DNA of 64,000 bases from Parerythrobacter lutipelagi (lineage in GTDB: Bacteria; Pseudomonadota; Alphaproteobacteria; Sphingomonadales; Sphingomonadaceae), in NCBI RefSeq assembly GCF_005434975.1, contig NZ_SKCJ01000001.1, positions 1,064,001 to 1,128,000 of the forward strand. Reading direction: 5' to 3'. The notes under the pieces were generated by a model. The model saw nothing but the letters and a program-made list of their open reading frames with translations. It ran no database searches and was not told the DNA's origin. Both the position numbers and the translations under genes were made by a program. This document shows positions 61,757-64,000 of this stretch, piece after piece. Numbering within the stretch: position 1 is the stretch's first letter; every line of letters begins with the position of its first letter.

Positions 61757-63046
61757 TCAGGCCTTGGCCGCCGCTTGGGCGTCCAGCGTGGCATCGTCAT
61801 CCTTGCCCAGCACTGCTTCAGTGATCGAATAGGGCAGCGGCGCAGGCCGCTCGATCGAGGATACGATCGGTACAATCACCAGGAAGTGCAGGAAGTAATA
61901 CGCCGTCGCGAGCTGGCTGAGCATGATGTAGGGTTCTTCAGCGTGCGCACCGCCAAGATAGAACAGCAGCGCGAGGTCGGCCATCAGGACCCAGAAGAAC
62001 TTGCGATAGAGCGGGCGGTAGCGCGACGAGCGCACCGGCGACTTGTCCAGCCACGGCAGGAAGAACCACAGCAGGATCGACGCGAACATCGCGAGCACGC
62101 CCCACAGCTTGGCCGGCAGGATGAAGTCGAAGGTGAAGGCGCGCAGGATCGCGTAGAACGGGTAGAAATACCATTCGGGGACGATCAGCGCCGGTGTCGA
62201 AAGCGGGTTCGCTTCGATGTAATTGTCCGGGTGGCCGAGTGCATTCGGCATGAAGAACACGAACAGGCAGTAAAGGATCAGGAACACGCCCAGTCCGAAG
62301 CCGTCCTTCGCCGTATAGTACGGATGGAACGGCAGCGTGTCGCTTTCCTTCTTGACCTCGATACCGGTCGGATTGGTCGAACCCGGAATGTGCAGCGCCC
62401 AGATGTGCAGGATCACAACACCCGCAATGACGAACGGCAGCAGGAAGTGGAGCGAGAAGAAACGGTTGAGCGCAGCGTTGTCCGGCGCATAGCCGCCGAG
62501 CAACCAGATCTGCAGCGGTTCACCGACCAGCGGGATCGCACCGAACAGGCCGGTGATGACCTTGGCGCCCCAGAAGCTCATCTGGCCCCATGGCAGGACA
62601 TAGCCCATGAAAGCGGTCGCCATGCACAGCAGGAAGATCACCACGCCGAGCAACCAGATCATCTCGCGCGGGGCCTTGTAGGACCCGTAATAGAAGCCGC
62701 GGAAGATGTGCATGTAGAGCACGAGGAAGAAGAAGCTTGCCCCGTTGGCGTGCATGTATCGCAGCAACCAGCCCCAGTTGACGTCGCGCATGATGTGCTC
62801 GGTCGAGCTGAATGCGACCAGCGCATTCGGCGCGTAATGCATCGCGAGGATGACCCCGGTGATGATCTGCAACACCAGGCAGAACCCGGCGAGAACGCCG
62901 AAGTTGTACATGTAGTTGAGGTTGCGCGGAACCGGATACCCGGCACCGACGGCGTTGTAGACGAGGCGCGGCAAAGGCAGCTTCTCGTCGACCCACTTCA
63001 TCAGGGGGTTCTGCGGTTCGTACTGGCTGGCCCAGGGAAAGCTCAT
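61757..63046 (-). CDS. petB: Cytochrome b of the bc1 complex
   Basis: A 429-residue cytochrome b with eight membrane segments. Heme-ligand histidines are in MHYAPN-region and [14 protein letters not shown], and in [20 protein letters not shown]. The quinol site motif [15 protein letters not shown] carries the PEWY signature. It lies 11 bp after petA. Confidence 0.97.
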   Translation of the reverse strand: MSFPWASQYEPQNPLMKWVDEKLPLPRLVYNAVGAGYPVPRNLNYMYNFGVLAGFCLVLQIITGVILAMHYAPNALVAFSSTEHIMRDVNWGWLLRYMHANGASFFFLVLYMHIFRGFYYGSYKAPREMIWLLGVVIFLLCMATAFMGYVLPWGQMSFWGAKVITGLFGAIPLVGEPLQIWLLGGYAPDNAALNRFFSLHFLLPFVIAGVVILHIWALHIPGSTNPTGIEVKKESDTLPFHPYYTAKDGFGLGVFLILYCLFVFFMPNALGHPDNYIEANPLSTPALIVPEWYFYPFYAILRAFTFDFILPAKLWGVLAMFASILLWFFLPWLDKSPVRSSRYRPLYRKFFWVLMADLALLFYLGGAHAEEPYIMLSQLATAYYFLHFLVIVPIVSSIERPAPLPYSITEAVLGKDDDATLDAQAAAKA

Positions 63047-63057
63047 AATCGTTTCTC

Positions 63058-63642
63058 TTAGCTCTGACCGACGACAATCACGGTGTCGGAAGTGAATTCA
63101 TAGTCCGGAATCTCGAGGTTCGTCGGTGCCGGGCCCTTGCGGATGCGGGCGGCAGTGTCGAACACCGAGCCGTGGCACGGGCAGAAATAGCCGCCGAACT
63201 CACCGCGTGTCTCGCCGTCTGCCGCGCCGAGCGGCACACAGCCGAGGTGGGTGCAAACGCCCATAGTGACCAGAATGTCTTCGTGGCCCTCTTTGGTCCG
63301 CTCTGCCAGCGTCTGCGGATCACGCAATGACGCGACAGGGACGTCGTTTGCCTCTTTGATTTCCTGCGGCGTAAGGCGGCGCACGAACAGTGGCTGCTTG
63401 CGGAATACCGCCTTGATTGCCTGACCCTGCTCGATGGCCGAGATATCGACTTCAGTCGTGCTTTCAGCGAGCACGTCAGCCGATGGTGCCATCTGGCTGA
63501 CGAACGGATAAATTACCGCAAGGCCGCCGATGCCGGCTGCGCTCACAGCAGCGACGTTAATGAAATCGCGGCGACGAACACCGTCGTCGCTTGCATCTTG
63601 TACCACCGTGTCCGGTGTCGCCGTGCCAGTCGTTTCAGCCAT
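63058..63642 (-). CDS. petA: Ubiquinol-cytochrome c reductase Rieske iron-sulfur subunit
   Basis: A 194-residue Rieske protein. A twin-arginine-like RRRDF precedes a single membrane segment (residues 29-48). The 2Fe-2S ligands are CTHLGC (Cys130, His132) and CPCHGS (Cys154, His157), with the disulfide pair Cys135/Cys156. It is the first gene of petA-petB-petC. Confidence 0.97.
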   Translation of the reverse strand: MAETTGTATPDTVVQDASDDGVRRRDFINVAAVSAAGIGGLAVIYPFVSQMAPSADVLAESTTEVDISAIEQGQAIKAVFRKQPLFVRRLTPQEIKEANDVPVASLRDPQTLAERTKEGHEDILVTMGVCTHLGCVPLGAADGETRGEFGGYFCPCHGSVFDTAARIRKGPAPTNLEIPDYEFTSDTVIVVGQS

Positions 63643-63852
63643 CGATCCTGCCTAGCCTTGCAGCAAATCCGCGCGGATGCGCGGGAAGGTTCCAGTTGTC
63701 CGGTTCCGGTCAGCCAGTGTGGAAGTTTGGTCCCCGAATGGGAACGCCCCTGTCTCGGCCTATCCGGTGCCGGTTTGGGCGCGCTGATAGACGGGAATGC
63801 GCCATGTGCCAACTGCCTTTTTGGCACGACTTGTTCGCTGAAGCGCAACCTT

Positions 63853-64000
63853 TCAGCTGGCCAGCGGACCCGCGAGCCCGATGACGCTGAGCTGACGACC
63901 GTAATTCGCCTCGCCGCGATGGGTCGCCCGGCGATAGGAATAATAGCGGAACGATCCATCGTCCGCGCGCGTCGCACTATAGGTATCGTCAGCGACACTT
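63853..64000 (-). CDS. pgeF: Peptidoglycan editing factor PgeF (YfiH/laccase domain), 3' part
   Basis: In the frame that ends at TGA (TCA at 63853-63855), the last 48 residues read SVADDTYSATRADDGSF, then RYYSYRRATHRGEANYGRQ and LSVIGLAGPLAS. The RATHRGE-x-DYGRQIS type ending is typical of YfiH/PgeF proteins, which hydrolyse misincorporated peptidoglycan precursors. The gene continues beyond the right edge of the window. It is 210 bp upstream of petA on the same strand. Confidence 0.8.
   Translation of the reverse strand, partial: SVADDTYSATRADDGSFRYYSYRRATHRGEANYGRQLSVIGLAGPLAS

Noticed and set aside
61775-63061. 428-codon open frame antisense to cytochrome b
   Set aside because: The cytochrome b reading is unmistakable; the antisense frame is a charged low-complexity sequence.
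63806-63827. 7-bp palindrome GTGCCAA / TTGGCAC between pgeF and petA
   Set aside because: The stem is short, has no T tail in the transcription direction, and does not match a known operator; function not supportable.

Overview
The window is a chromosomal segment of a GC-rich alphaproteobacterium, most likely a member of the Sphingomonadales (Erythrobacteraceae-like: Erythrobacter/Altererythrobacter/Qipengyuania). The assignment rests on protein style and gene order: a gene-transfer-agent (GTA) tail module, a large TonB-dependent receptor with matching TonB/ExbB/ExbD genes, OmpA-like proteins with Cys-loop linkers, a two-domain cold-shock protein with a glycine-rich arm, an argD-argF-hslO operon, MipZ, and a petABC (bc1) operon. 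No insertion sequence, integrase, CRISPR array or plasmid gene was seen. Nearly all of the sequence is tightly packed core genome.

Layout. 1-4340: the 3' end of a GTA structural cluster (DUF2460, DUF2163, NlpC/P60 peptidase, tail hub protein, DUF2793). 4529-8640: OmpA-like porin, lipoprotein Cu/Zn superoxide dismutase, MFS transporter, queC. 8695-12264: small periplasmic protein, then the argD-argF-hslO operon on the minus strand. 12398-13179: a cold-shock gene whose glycine-rich arm is out of frame with its two cold-shock domains. 13444-18386: DUF442-type phosphatase, M20 amidohydrolase, and a plus-strand run of a membrane protein, sterol-desaturase-like hydroxylase and GMC oxidoreductase. 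18421-18489: a decaying 14-bp tandem repeat. 18492-20912: TonB-dependent receptor. 21169-22937: glnK-amtB with a consensus-perfect sigma-54 promoter. 23024-31031: translation block (rpmI-rplT, AraC regulator, pheS-pheT-prfC) ending in a PNPOx-like protein and an EEP-family phosphodiesterase.

31238-40309: outer-membrane barrel, hisN, two tandem AraC paralogues, prs, glpX, two paralogous secreted Cys-containing proteins on the opposite strand, homoserine dehydrogenase, and a secreted hypothetical. 40643-44623: tonB-exbB-exbD-exbD, a terminator, a third exbD, and a fourth ExbD-like protein that lacks the membrane aspartate. 44620-54000: Lhr-type DEXH helicase, DUF2059 and DUF4282 proteins, phosphomannomutase, membrane J-domain protein, mipZ, panC and a DEAD-box RNA helicase. 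54216-64000: propeller-amidohydrolase fusion, tRNA-Gly(TCC), OmpA-like lipoprotein, Kef/NhaP-type antiporter, apt, petA-petB-petC, and the 3' end of pgeF running off the window.

Functionally this is a housekeeping region (arginine, threonine/methionine, histidine, PRPP, pantothenate, queuosine, translation, respiration) with a well-developed envelope-transport layer. The most unusual points are the divergent fourth ExbD, an identical Cys-loop spacing shared by the TonB linker and the OmpA-like linker, the paralogous secreted pair between hom and glpX, the apparent frameshift in the cold-shock gene, and the GAAC iterons in front of the DNA-repair helicase.
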